Source: Natronobeatus ordinarius (lineage in GTDB: Archaea > Halobacteriota > Halobacteria > Halobacteriales > Natrialbaceae). From it: a stretch of 64,000 nt of DNA. Location: contig NZ_CP101456.1 of NCBI RefSeq assembly GCF_024362485.1, positions 2,480,001 through 2,544,000 of the forward strand, read 5' to 3'. This document shows positions 25,030-32,723 of this stretch, one piece after another (the stretch's first letter is position 1; every line of letters begins with the position of its first letter). Below the pieces are notes generated by a model. That model was not told the origin of the DNA. It ran no database searches and was given only the letters and a program-made list of their open reading frames with translations. The translations under genes and the position numbers were made by a program.

Positions 25030-26937
25030 ATGAGCGACGACGAACTCATCTGGCGAATCGCGGGCGGTTCCGGAGACGGGATCGACTCGACGAGTCAGAA
25101 CTTCGCGAAAGCGCTGATGCGTTCGGGTCTGGACGTCTTTACCCACCGGCACTATCCGTCACGGATCCGGGGGGGTCACACGTACGTCGAGATCCGCGCA
25201 GCAGGCCACGAGGTACAGTCACGAGGAGACGGCTACAACTTCCTGCTCGCGCTGGGCGATTCGTTCGCCCGGAACCCGCAGGAAGAGAGCGTCTACGGGA
25301 ACGAGGAGCTCAAGCCGCTCTCAGAGAACTTAGACGAACTCCGCGAGGGAGGGGTCATCGTCTACGACGAGGGCCTCCTCAGCGAGGAGGACGTCGCGGA
25401 ACTCGATCTCGAGGAGCGTGCCGAGGAGAACGACTGGCACGTCTATCCCCTCGACCTTCGCGAGATTGCGAAAGAACACGGTCGCGAGGTCATGCGCAAC
25501 ACCGCGGGCGTGGGAGTCACCGCGGCGTTGCTCGAGATGGACCTCGAGCACATCGAGGACCTGATGGAGGACGCGATGCCGGAGAAGATTCTCGAGCCCA
25601 ACCTCGAGATCCTCCACGAGACCTACGAGATGGTCCGCGACGAGTACGAGTTCACCCACGACCTGCGGATTCCCGAGGGTGAACACGACGAGGAGCAGGC
25701 GCTGCTGTCGGGCTCGAACGCGATCGCCTACGGTGCGATCGACGCTGGCTGTCGCTTTATCGCCGGCTACCCGATGACGCCGTGGACGGACGTCTTCACC
25801 ATCCTCAGCCAGAACTTCCCCGACATGGGTGGGATCTCCGAGCAGGTCGAAGACGAGATCGCCGCAGCGGCGCTCGCGCTGGGTGCCAGCCACGCCGGCG
25901 CGAAGGCCATGTCCGGCTCTTCGGGCGGTGGCTTCGCCCTGATGAGTGAGCCACTCGGCCTCGCCGAGATGACCGAGACGCCGGTCGTCCTGGTCGAGTC
26001 GATGCGTGCAGGGCCGTCGACGGGGATGCCCACGAAACCCGAGCAGGGCGACCTCGAGTTCGTCCTCTACACGAGCCAGGGCGATTCGTCGAGAGTGGTC
26101 TTCGCGCCGGGTGACATCGAGGAGGCCTACGAGCAGACCCGGCTCGCGTTCCACATCGCCTACGAGTACCAGCTGCCGGCGATCGTGATCTACGACCAGA
26201 AGCTCAGCGGCGAGAACAAGAACGTCCCGGTGAGCTTCTTCGACCGCGAGCCAGAGCCGACGCTGGGCTCGACGCTCACCGAGGAGGAGCTGGCGGAGGC
26301 GGCCCACGACGCCTCGGGCAAGTTCCTGCGCTTCCAGCACGATCCGGACAACGACGCCGGCGTCAGCCCGCGCTCGCTGCCGGGCCAGGAGGGTGGTCGC
26401 TACCTCGCGACGGGTAACGAACACACCCCGGCCGGCCACATCGAGGAAGACCCGACGAACCGAGTCATCCAGATGGAGCGTCGGATGGAGAAGCTCACCC
26501 ACATCCGTGAGGAACTCGACGAGGAACACCCCTCGAACCAGACCTACTACGGCGACGAGGAAGCCGACTACGGCATCATCACCTGGGGATCCTCCCACGG
26601 TGCCGTCGCCGAGGCAGTCGAGCGGCTAAACGAGGACGGTCACTCCGTCAAAGGCGTCACCGTCTCCGATATGATGCCGTTCCCCGAGAAGGAGATGACC
26701 GAATTCCTCGAGAGCGTCGACGAGGCGATGGTCGTCGAGATGAACGCCACCGCCCAGTTCCGTGGCCTGATCCAGAAGGAACTCGGCCGCTACGGCGACA
26801 AGATGACCAGTCTTCTCAAGTACAACGGCAACCCGTTCGAACCCGCCGAGGTCGTCGAGGGCTACGAGGTCAACGTCGCCGAGACGGACGAGGAGCCGAG
26901 CGCACAGGTACGCATCGAACCCGCAGCAGGTGACTAG
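25030..26937 (+). CDS. porA: 2-oxoacid:ferredoxin oxidoreductase alpha (gamma-alpha fused), probably pyruvate type
   Basis: A 635-aa subunit with two fused domains. The gamma domain (about residues 1-200) starts WRIAGGSGDGIDSTSQNF with FTHRHYPSRIRGGHTYVE. The pyrimidine-binding alpha domain contains GSNAIAYGAIDAGCRFIAGY and SEPLGLAEMTETPVVLVES. Length and layout fit haloarchaeal PorA (about 630 aa) better than KorA (under 600 aa). With PorB it oxidises pyruvate to acetyl-CoA, reducing ferredoxin. Substrate choice between pyruvate and 2-oxoglutarate is inferred from length. The 240 bp upstream are AT-rich and probably hold the promoter. Confidence 0.88.
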   Translation: MSDDELIWRIAGGSGDGIDSTSQNFAKALMRSGLDVFTHRHYPSRIRGGHTYVEIRAAGHEVQSRGDGYNFLLALGDSFARNPQEESVYGNEELKPLSENLDELREGGVIVYDEGLLSEEDVAELDLEERAEENDWHVYPLDLREIAKEHGREVMRNTAGVGVTAALLEMDLEHIEDLMEDAMPEKILEPNLEILHETYEMVRDEYEFTHDLRIPEGEHDEEQALLSGSNAIAYGAIDAGCRFIAGYPMTPWTDVFTILSQNFPDMGGISEQVEDEIAAAALALGASHAGAKAMSGSSGGGFALMSEPLGLAEMTETPVVLVESMRAGPSTGMPTKPEQGDLEFVLYTSQGDSSRVVFAPGDIEEAYEQTRLAFHIAYEYQLPAIVIYDQKLSGENKNVPVSFFDREPEPTLGSTLTEEELAEAAHDASGKFLRFQHDPDNDAGVSPRSLPGQEGGRYLATGNEHTPAGHIEEDPTNRVIQMERRMEKLTHIREELDEEHPSNQTYYGDEEADYGIITWGSSHGAVAEAVERLNEDGHSVKGVTVSDMMPFPEKEMTEFLESVDEAMVVEMNATAQFRGLIQKELGRYGDKMTSLLKYNGNPFEPAEVVEGYEVNVAETDEEPSAQVRIEPAAGD

Positions 26938-26940
26938 ACC

Positions 26941-27876
26941 ATGAGTGCATTCAACGCAATCGGAGCAGAACGCGAGATCGACCGTGACGAGTTCACGCCC
27001 GGTCTCGAGCCCCAGCCGACCTGGTGTCCGGGCTGTGGTGACTTCGGTGTCCTCAAGGCGCTGAAGCAGGCCCTCCCGGAGGTCGGGAAGAACCCCGACG
27101 AAGTCCTGACCGTGACCGGGATCGGCTGTTCGGGCAAGCTGAACAGCTATCTCGACACCTACGGCTTCCACACGATCCACGGCCGCTCGCTGCCCGTGGC
27201 CCGTGCAGCCAAGCTCGCCAACCCCGACCTCGAGGTCATCGCCGCAGGTGGCGACGGCGACGGCTACGGCATCGGTGGAAACCACTTCATCCACACGGCC
27301 CGGGAGAACCACGACATGACCTACATCGTGTTCAACAACGAGGTCTTCGGCCTGACGAAAGGCCAGACCTCGCCCACGAGCCCGAAAGGTCACAAGTCCA
27401 ATACGCAGCCCTCGGGCAGCGCGAAGTCGCCACTTCGACCGCTGTCGATGTCGCTGAACGCCGGGGCGACCTACATCGCCCGCACCGCGGCCGTGAACCC
27501 GAACCAGGCCAAAGAGATCATCAAGGAGGCGATCGAGCACGACGGCTTCGCCCACATCGACTTCCTCACCCAGTGTCCGACCTGGAACAAGGATGCGCGC
27601 CAGTACGTCCCGTACGTCGACGTCCAGGAGTCCGACGACTACGACTTCGACGTCACCGATCGGCGCGAGGCCGCCGAGATGATGTTCGAGACCGAGGACG
27701 CCCTCCACGAGGGCACCGTCCTCACCGGCCGCTACTACGTCGACGAGGAGAGCCCCTCCTACCAGGAAGAGAAGCTGGCCAACGGCGAGCTACCCGAGAC
27801 GCCACTGGCCGAGCGCTACTTCGACGACGACTACGAGTGGGAGCGCAGCTACGACCTCCTCGAGCGACACACGTAG
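26941..27876 (+). CDS. porB: 2-oxoacid:ferredoxin oxidoreductase beta, probably pyruvate type
   Basis: A 311-aa thiamine-diphosphate subunit. PTWCPGCGDFGVLKAL and TGIGCSGKLNSY supply Cys residues for the single iron-sulfur cluster of the halophilic enzyme. The ThDP/metal site is GGDGDGYGIGGNHFIHTARE with IVFNNEVFGLTKGQTSPTS. It begins 3 nt after porA, so both are one transcript. No separate delta ferredoxin-like subunit is present, as known for haloarchaeal enzymes. A T-run follows at 27902. Confidence 0.9.
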   Translation: MSAFNAIGAEREIDRDEFTPGLEPQPTWCPGCGDFGVLKALKQALPEVGKNPDEVLTVTGIGCSGKLNSYLDTYGFHTIHGRSLPVARAAKLANPDLEVIAAGGDGDGYGIGGNHFIHTARENHDMTYIVFNNEVFGLTKGQTSPTSPKGHKSNTQPSGSAKSPLRPLSMSLNAGATYIARTAAVNPNQAKEIIKEAIEHDGFAHIDFLTQCPTWNKDARQYVPYVDVQESDDYDFDVTDRREAAEMMFETEDALHEGTVLTGRYYVDEESPSYQEEKLANGELPETPLAERYFDDDYEWERSYDLLERHT

Positions 27877-27901
27877 CCCGGCAGACCCCGATTACCGACC
27901 G

Positions 27902-27906
27902 TTTTT
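27902..27906 (+). terminator. T-run terminator after porB
   Basis: Five T residues about 25 nt past the porB stop, in a GC-rich setting, match the simple T-tract terminators of archaea. Confidence 0.4.
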
Positions 27907-27947
27907 CCCGATCCGATCACGACGAGCGCGCCCGTCACGAGACGAGT

Positions 27948-28259
27948 TCACGCCGCGCCCCAGCCCTGCGCGAACCGTTTGGTGAGCTGGCTCAGGACGA
28001 GCAGCGCGGCGAGCAAGCCTCCAAACGCCGCCGGATAGAAGCCGTACAGCGCCTGGTGGACCCCGTAACCGACGACGAGCAGTCCCATGAGGAGCGCGGT
28101 CGACCCAGCCCGTCGCGAGACGTAGTCGGGGTCGACGTCCTCGTCGTAGTGAACGTGGAGGTCCGCCCGTCCGCGAAATGCGATCAGGAAGGCAGGAATC
28201 AGGATCACCAGCCCGCAGAGGACCCAGAAGAGGCCAAGCACGAGGTTGGCGTCGACCAT
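27948..28259 (-). CDS. Small membrane protein of unknown function
   Basis: A 103-aa protein beginning MVDANLVLGLFWVLCGLVIL. Hydrophobic segments lie near residues 5-28, 52-68 (ALLMGLLVVGYGVHQALYG) and 73-90 (AAFGGLLAALLVLSQLT), with an acidic loop HVHYDEDVDPDYVSRRAG between them. No family is recognised with confidence. It lies between porB (convergent) and the Lrp-type regulator (divergent). The ATG at 28259 is chosen because upstream codons are Arg/Ser-rich and not membrane-like. Confidence 0.72.
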   Translation of the reverse strand: MVDANLVLGLFWVLCGLVILIPAFLIAFRGRADLHVHYDEDVDPDYVSRRAGSTALLMGLLVVGYGVHQALYGFYPAAFGGLLAALLVLSQLTKRFAQGWGAA

Positions 28260-28406
28260 CGGTGGTCGTCGGTTGGGGGAGCGAATAAGTCCGACGGTTG
28301 CCCCTCGAGCGTCGACTCTACTCCGTCCGTCAATATTCCTGACCGTCAGTCGTGAATCGACCGACGGCGCCCACATTCCGCTGGCAGTCCGTTGTTTTCG
28401 AATACA

Positions 28407-28417
28407 AAAGATATTTT
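28407..28417 (+). promoter_or_regulatory. TATA-like element of the Lrp/AsnC gene
   Basis: AAAGATATTTT, followed by a GC-rich spacer, lies 25-35 nt before the ATG at 28442. Spacing fits a leaderless transcript. Confidence 0.55.
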
Positions 28418-28441
28418 CCCGCGCGAGCAAAATAGTACGAC

Positions 28442-28870
28442 ATGAGTACCCAATCGACGGCGAACCGGATCCTCGAGGTGCTCGAGGAAGACGCCCAGGC
28501 GTCGTACGCGGAGATCGCCGACCGCGCAGGCGTCTCGAAGCCAACCGTGCGAAAGTACATCAAACAGCTCGAGGACGACGGCGTCATCGTCGGCTACTCG
28601 GCCGACGTCGACCCGAAGAAGCTCTCGAGCCAGACGATCGCGCTGGTCGGGATGGACGTCGCCAGCGAACGCTACGTCGAGGCGACGAAAGCGCTCAAAG
28701 AACTCGAGGACGTCGAGTCGCTGTACACCTCGAGCGGCGACCACATGCTGATGGCCGAAGTCCGGGCGAGCGACGGCGACGAGCTCGGCGAGATCATCTC
28801 CGAGGAGATCCTCGAGATCGAGGGCGTCACGGCTGCCCACCCGTCGTTCCTGCAGGAACGGCTGAAGTAA
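28442..28870 (+). CDS. Lrp/AsnC family transcriptional regulator
   Basis: A 142-aa regulator. The N-terminal HTH reads RILEVLEEDAQASYAEIADR with GVSKPTVRKYIKQLEDDG, followed by the hinge VIVGYSADVDPKKL. The C-terminal RAM domain spans ALVGMDVASERYVEATKAL to VTAAHPSF. These proteins sense amino acids or related metabolites and bind DNA as dimers or octamers. The target cannot be inferred from sequence; it is monocistronic. Confidence 0.92.
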   Translation: MSTQSTANRILEVLEEDAQASYAEIADRAGVSKPTVRKYIKQLEDDGVIVGYSADVDPKKLSSQTIALVGMDVASERYVEATKALKELEDVESLYTSSGDHMLMAEVRASDGDELGEIISEEILEIEGVTAAHPSFLQERLK

Positions 28871-28957
28871 CGTCCGCCGAGACGTCGAGTGACGCCGCTC
28901 GATTGGCCGACGTGAGGAGGGGAGTGAGTTTTCACCGACGGACGCGTCTTTCGGAGT

Positions 28958-29443
28958 ATGCCGAGTTACGAGCGCGTCACACGCGTCGACGCCCCGCTCG
29001 AGGAGGTCTGGCAGTTTCACTCCCGCGTGGAGGGACTCGAGACGCTCACGCCGGACTGGATGCAACTTCGCGTCGAGGGGGTGATCGGCCCCGACGGCGA
29101 GCCGGAACCAGCAGTTCTGGAGGAGGGAGCGGAGATCGAGCTGTCGATGCGGCCGTTCGGCGTCGGGCCGCGCCAGTCCTGGACCTCGCTGATCACCGCC
29201 CGCGAGCGCCGCAACGGCACGGCGTACTTTCGCGACGAGATGGTCGACGGCCCGTTCGACCGGTGGGAACACACCCACGCCTTCTACGCCGACGGACCGG
29301 AGACGATCGTTCGCGATCGGGTCGAGTTCGAACTCCCGCTGGGTGGCCTCGGCGACGTGCTCGAGCCGTTCTCGCGGATCGGGTTCGAGCCAATGTTTCG
29401 CCACCGCCACCGACGGACGCGACGCGTGCTCGAGAGCCAGTAA
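28958..29443 (+). CDS. SRPBCC family protein
   Basis: A 161-aa protein starting MPSYERVTRVDAPLEEVWQF, the first strand and helix of the START/SRPBCC ligand-binding fold. WTSLITARERRNGTAYFRDE and DGPFDRWEHTHAFY follow in the positions of the central sheet. VEFELPLGGLGDVLEPFSRI is the long C-terminal helix. Members bind hydrophobic ligands or act as cyclases/dehydratases; the ligand here is unknown. It precedes the NosL cluster on the same strand by about 100 bp. Confidence 0.85.
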   Translation: MPSYERVTRVDAPLEEVWQFHSRVEGLETLTPDWMQLRVEGVIGPDGEPEPAVLEEGAEIELSMRPFGVGPRQSWTSLITARERRNGTAYFRDEMVDGPFDRWEHTHAFYADGPETIVRDRVEFELPLGGLGDVLEPFSRIGFEPMFRHRHRRTRRVLESQ

Positions 29444-29490
29444 GACCGACCGGCCAGGACCGGGCACCAATGGTTCGATCGTCGAAACTG

Positions 29491-29519
29491 TTCGACGGCT
29501 GAACCAAACGGGCTTTTGC
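29491..29519 (+). promoter_or_regulatory. Promoter box of the first NosL-like gene
   Basis: TTCGACGGCTGAACCAAACG followed by GGCTTTTGC ends about 23 nt before the ATG at 29542. An 18-of-20 match to the same box lies before the second NosL-like gene at identical distance, and a weaker match before the third. The T-rich part is in TATA position. Confidence 0.65.
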
Positions 29520-29541
29520 AGCTGTCGGTCAACGTGGAAGT

Positions 29542-30246
29542 ATGTCCAGATTCGACGACCGGACAGTCGACAGGCGATGGGTGCTCGGAACGATCGGTGC
29601 TGGGACGGCGGTCGGGCTCGCCGGCTGTCTGGGTGGTGATGATGAGGACGACGACGGTGGAACTGACGACGGTGCGGACGGCGACGACGCGAACGGCGAC
29701 GCCGACGACACGAACGGCGAGGGGGAGCTCGCGTTCGACGAGGCCGACTTCCCCGAGGGGCGTGAGTGTGCCGTCTGTAGCATGGTCGCCAGGGAGTATC
29801 CCGACTGGAACGCCCAGCTCGTCCACGAGGACGGTCACCGGGAGTACTTCTGCTCTGCCGGCTGTCTCTCGGCGTACTACGCCGCACCCGAGGAGTTCGG
29901 CGGTCCCGATTCGGAGATCGTCGGCGTCTGGGTCACCGACTACGAGACCGGAGACCTCGTCGACGGCACCGACGCCTACTACGTCCGGGTGACCGATCCG
30001 GATCACGTCGACGACATCATGATGCGCAACCCGACGCCGTTCGCCGACCGCGACGACGCGGTGGCGTTCGTCGAGGCGTTCGACGAGTACGACGAAGCGG
30101 ACATCATCACGCTCGAGGACTTTGACATGGACCTGGCGATGCTGTATCGCAGTCGGTTCTTCGAGGACGGTGACGACGGCCACGGCCACGGCGACGACGG
30201 CCACGGCCACGGCCACGGCGACGACGGCCACGGCCACGATCACTGA
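29542..30246 (+). CDS. NosL-like lipoprotein 1 with His-rich tail
   Basis: A 234-aa lipoprotein. DRRWVLGTIGAGTAVGLAGC gives a Tat-type twin Arg and lipobox; an Asp/Asn-rich linker follows. The NosL-type core contains CAVCSMVAREYPDWNAQLVH and YFCSAGCLSAYY. NosL is a copper-binding accessory lipoprotein of nitrous oxide reductase maturation, using Cys and Met in a CxxCxM-like motif. The tail has repeated HGHGDDGHGH, about ten His in 21 residues, a likely extra metal site. No nosZ or nosDFY is present, so a broader copper or metal-delivery role is inferred. Two paralogues follow. Confidence 0.88.
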   Translation: MSRFDDRTVDRRWVLGTIGAGTAVGLAGCLGGDDEDDDGGTDDGADGDDANGDADDTNGEGELAFDEADFPEGRECAVCSMVAREYPDWNAQLVHEDGHREYFCSAGCLSAYYAAPEEFGGPDSEIVGVWVTDYETGDLVDGTDAYYVRVTDPDHVDDIMMRNPTPFADRDDAVAFVEAFDEYDEADIITLEDFDMDLAMLYRSRFFEDGDDGHGHGDDGHGHGHGDDGHGHDH

Positions 30247-30344
30247 TCGAATCGGGGACGGTCGACGATCCACGTCGACCGACGCGTGCCAGCCTCGACA
30301 TCGAACCGTTCGACCGGACGTACTCTCGAACTACCCAAAACACA

Positions 30345-31103
30345 GTGAGAGTAGATCGCCTCCGCGAATGTAGCTTCACGCTGGCCTACGAACCCGGCAC
30401 CGGCCCGGTCGTAGACTACTTTTTCGACCAGCCACAGCTTCGGCTGTCGGTGGTTGACGTCACGACCGGCCGTCGGTCGGCCGTACGCTTCGTTCGACTC
30501 ACCGGCCCGCCGGAAGCGGTCGATCGACTGCAGACGGTTCTCGAGGAGCGCGAGTACCTCCCACGGGCGATCGGTGACGGACGGTGTCGTGGATGGAGTT
30601 CGTACTCGCCCCTCGAGTGTGCCCCGGGACGGCGGCTGGTATACGTCGCCGTCGACGAACTCTCGGGGGAGCCGTCCGTTCTTTCGCTCGTGTCGACACA
30701 TTTGCGCCGAGGGACGGTCACCGAGCACAGCCAGCAGGGTGGTCGGGAACGGTGGCGGCTACTGGTTCGGGCTGCCGAGCCAGTCCGTGAGGTGTACGAT
30801 CGCATCGACGCGGCCTGTGGGGACGGCGTGACGGTCGACGTCGGACACGTCGGGACACCGAGGGAGTGGGACGAAGACTGGATCGCTGCACCCGAGTTGG
30901 CTGGCCCGCAACAACAGGCGATCGTACAGGCAGCTGCGAACGGCTACTACGAGCGACCCCGGGAGATCACGCTCGAGGAGCTCGCTGACGAACTCGACGT
31001 GCCAGCATCGACGCTGTCCTATCGCCTTCGAGTAGCCGAATCGACGCTCGTCGAACGGTACCTGGATCGGTGTGCCGGGGCGGGCGCCCCTTCACACATC
31101 TGA
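30345..31103 (+). CDS. Bacterio-opsin activator-type HTH regulator
   Basis: A 252-aa protein starting with GTG at 30345 (read MRVDRLRECSF). The N-terminal 180 residues form the haloarchaeal sensor-like region (RLSVVDVTTGRRSAVRFVRL and SLVSTHLRRG). The C-terminus has the HTH_10 domain: LAGPQQQAIVQAAANGYYER, then ITLEELADELDVPASTLSYR. It is similar in layout to Bat-type activators but lacks PAS/GAF sensors. It lies between the first and second NosL-like genes, suggesting it regulates them. No better upstream ATG exists in frame. Confidence 0.87.
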   Translation: MRVDRLRECSFTLAYEPGTGPVVDYFFDQPQLRLSVVDVTTGRRSAVRFVRLTGPPEAVDRLQTVLEEREYLPRAIGDGRCRGWSSYSPLECAPGRRLVYVAVDELSGEPSVLSLVSTHLRRGTVTEHSQQGGRERWRLLVRAAEPVREVYDRIDAACGDGVTVDVGHVGTPREWDEDWIAAPELAGPQQQAIVQAAANGYYERPREITLEELADELDVPASTLSYRLRVAESTLVERYLDRCAGAGAPSHI

Positions 31104-31152
31104 CCGCGGAAATGCGCCACTCCGAAGGCGGCGATGGGTCCCGACGGACCGG

Positions 31153-31179
31153 TTCGACGGCTGGACCAGACGCGTTTTG
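31153..31179 (+). promoter_or_regulatory. Promoter box of the second NosL-like gene
   Basis: TTCGACGGCTGGACCAGACG followed by CGTTTTG is positioned as in the first NosL-like gene: the 20-bp box ends 32 nt before the ATG at 31204. Confidence 0.65.
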
Positions 31180-31203
31180 ACTGGTGCGGACCAACTGTCG
31201 GTC

Positions 31204-31875
31204 ATGTCCAGACCCGACCAGCGATCGGTCGATAGACGGTGGGTGCTCAGCACGATCGGCGCGGGAACGGCGATCGGCCTTGCCGGCTGTCTCGGTGACG
31301 AGGCGGACGACGAACCGGTCGACGAGGGAGACGACGAATCCGATGCGGCCGACGACGAAACCGGGGAGGCAGAACTCGCGATCGACGAACCGGCTGACTT
31401 CCCCGACGATCGGCAGTGTGCCGTCTGCAGCATGACCGCCGCGGAGTACCCCGACTGGAACGGGCAGGTCGTCCACGAAGACGAACACCGGGAGTACTTC
31501 TGTTCGACGGGCTGTCTCGTCGCGTACTACTTCGCCCCCGAGAAGTTCACGTCCGGCGATCCGGACGAGCCGATCGTCGGCGTCTGGGCGACGAGCTTCG
31601 AGAGCGGCGATCTCGTCGACGCCACCGAGGGCTACTTCGTCTACGAACAGGACCGCGAGCGTCAGGACTTCCCGATGCCGATGGGCAGTCCACTCGCGTT
31701 CGAGGATCGGGACGACGCCGTTTCCTACGTCGAGACGTACGACGACCTGAACGAGGACGACCACGTGATCGTGCTCGAGGACGTCGACCGCGAAATCGCG
31801 GAGTTCTACCGGGCCCCGCGACTCGAGGACGAACGCGACGACGGCGACGGAGCGGACGACGACCACGGCCACTGA
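31204..31875 (+). CDS. NosL-like lipoprotein 2
   Basis: A 223-aa lipoprotein. DRRWVLSTIGAGTAIGLAGC is nearly the leader of the first paralogue. The core has CAVCSMTAAEYPDWNGQVVH and YFCSTGCLVAYYF, with the CxxCxM copper-type motif intact. Residues 150-200 continue with MPMGSPLAFEDRDDAVSYVE. The His-rich tail is reduced to a terminal DDDHGH. It is 328 nt downstream of the first paralogue's regulator start region and has its own copy of the promoter box. Tandem duplication from paralogue 1 is the simplest origin. Confidence 0.88.
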   Translation: MSRPDQRSVDRRWVLSTIGAGTAIGLAGCLGDEADDEPVDEGDDESDAADDETGEAELAIDEPADFPDDRQCAVCSMTAAEYPDWNGQVVHEDEHREYFCSTGCLVAYYFAPEKFTSGDPDEPIVGVWATSFESGDLVDATEGYFVYEQDRERQDFPMPMGSPLAFEDRDDAVSYVETYDDLNEDDHVIVLEDVDREIAEFYRAPRLEDERDDGDGADDDHGH

Positions 31876-31929
31876 CGATCACTGAATATCGTCTCCACGG
31901 CCCACGAGGGCGGCCACGCCTCGAGTAGT

Positions 31930-31957
31930 TTCGAGTCCTGTACCGGACGGGTTTTTC
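31930..31957 (+). promoter_or_regulatory. Promoter box of the third NosL-like gene
   Basis: TTCGAGTCCTGTACCGGACG followed by GGTTTTTCC. It matches the first box at 14 of 20 positions and ends 33 nt before the ATG at 31982. Confidence 0.55.
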
Positions 31958-31981
31958 CGTTCGCGAACCGAGGGATACTCC

Positions 31982-32581
31982 ATGAGCAGAGATTCGACCG
32001 GTGACACACCGGTCGGCCGACGAGCGCTCCTCGGGACGATCGGCGTCGGTTCTGTCGCCGCGTTCGCGGGCTGTTTCGGTGACGACGACGAGCTGTCCCA
32101 GCCGGACGGCGGTACCGCCGGGAACACGCCCGCCCAGTCGTACGACGACGTCCCGATCGACGAACTCGCCGACTTTCCGGACGATAGCTGTGAAGTCTGT
32201 GCGATGCTTCCGGCGAACTTCCCCGAGTGGAACGCCCAGCTCGTTCACGAGAACGGCGACCGCGGCTTTTGCTGTACGCCTGGCTGTGCGGTCGCCTACT
32301 TCGCCAAGCCCGAGGCGTTCGGCGGTCCCGACGCGCCGGTCGCCAGCTTCTGGATGACCGAGTTCGAGACGGCCGAGTTCATCGACGCCTTCGAGGCGAC
32401 GTACGTCTTAGAGTACGAGACGGGACACATCGACCAGCCGATGGGACGAAATCCCTACCCGTTCGAGAACGAGGACGACGCGTACGGGCTCGTCGCCGAC
32501 TACGACCATCTCGAGGACGAACACGTCGTGACGTTTGAGGAGATCGACGAAGAGATCGCGAGAGAGTACCGCCACTTTTAG
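31982..32581 (+). CDS. NosL-like lipoprotein 3
   Basis: A 199-aa lipoprotein with GRRALLGTIGVGSVAAFAGC as leader and lipobox. The core is more divergent: CEVCAMLPANFPEWNAQLVH and GFCCTPGCAVAYF, keeping CxxCxM but altering the second Cys cluster to CCTPGC. It lacks a His tail. It is the most diverged of the three paralogues, both in protein and promoter. A strong palindrome follows the stop codon. Confidence 0.86.
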   Translation: MSRDSTGDTPVGRRALLGTIGVGSVAAFAGCFGDDDELSQPDGGTAGNTPAQSYDDVPIDELADFPDDSCEVCAMLPANFPEWNAQLVHENGDRGFCCTPGCAVAYFAKPEAFGGPDAPVASFWMTEFETAEFIDAFEATYVLEYETGHIDQPMGRNPYPFENEDDAYGLVADYDHLEDEHVVTFEEIDEEIAREYRHF

Positions 32582-32587
32582 TGCTTT

Positions 32588-32655
32588 GCCAAGCCTGCTC
32601 TGCAGGGTCGAATTCGTCGCCGAAGGCCGGTTCGACCCTGCAGTCGACGCTTGGC
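32588..32655. terminator. Large hairpin between convergent genes
   Basis: A two-part palindrome: GCCAAGC (32588-32594) pairs with GCTTGGC (32649-32655), and CTGCAGGGTCGAA (32600-32612) pairs with TTCGACCCTGCAG (32631-32643), with an 18-nt loop. It starts 7 nt after the third NosL-like gene. A bidirectional terminator is likely; a small mobile palindromic repeat is the alternative. Confidence 0.6.
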
Positions 32656-32723
32656 GGAGTACTAGGCCCGAGCTCGACGATCCGGGCGCCGGGTCCCGAC
32701 GGGTCGAACCCTCGACGGCGGCG

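Noticed and set aside
30345-32581. Full nitrous oxide reductase cluster around the NosL genes
   Set aside because: No nosZ, nosR, nosD, nosF or nosY is visible in the flanking genes, so only the NosL-type proteins are claimed.
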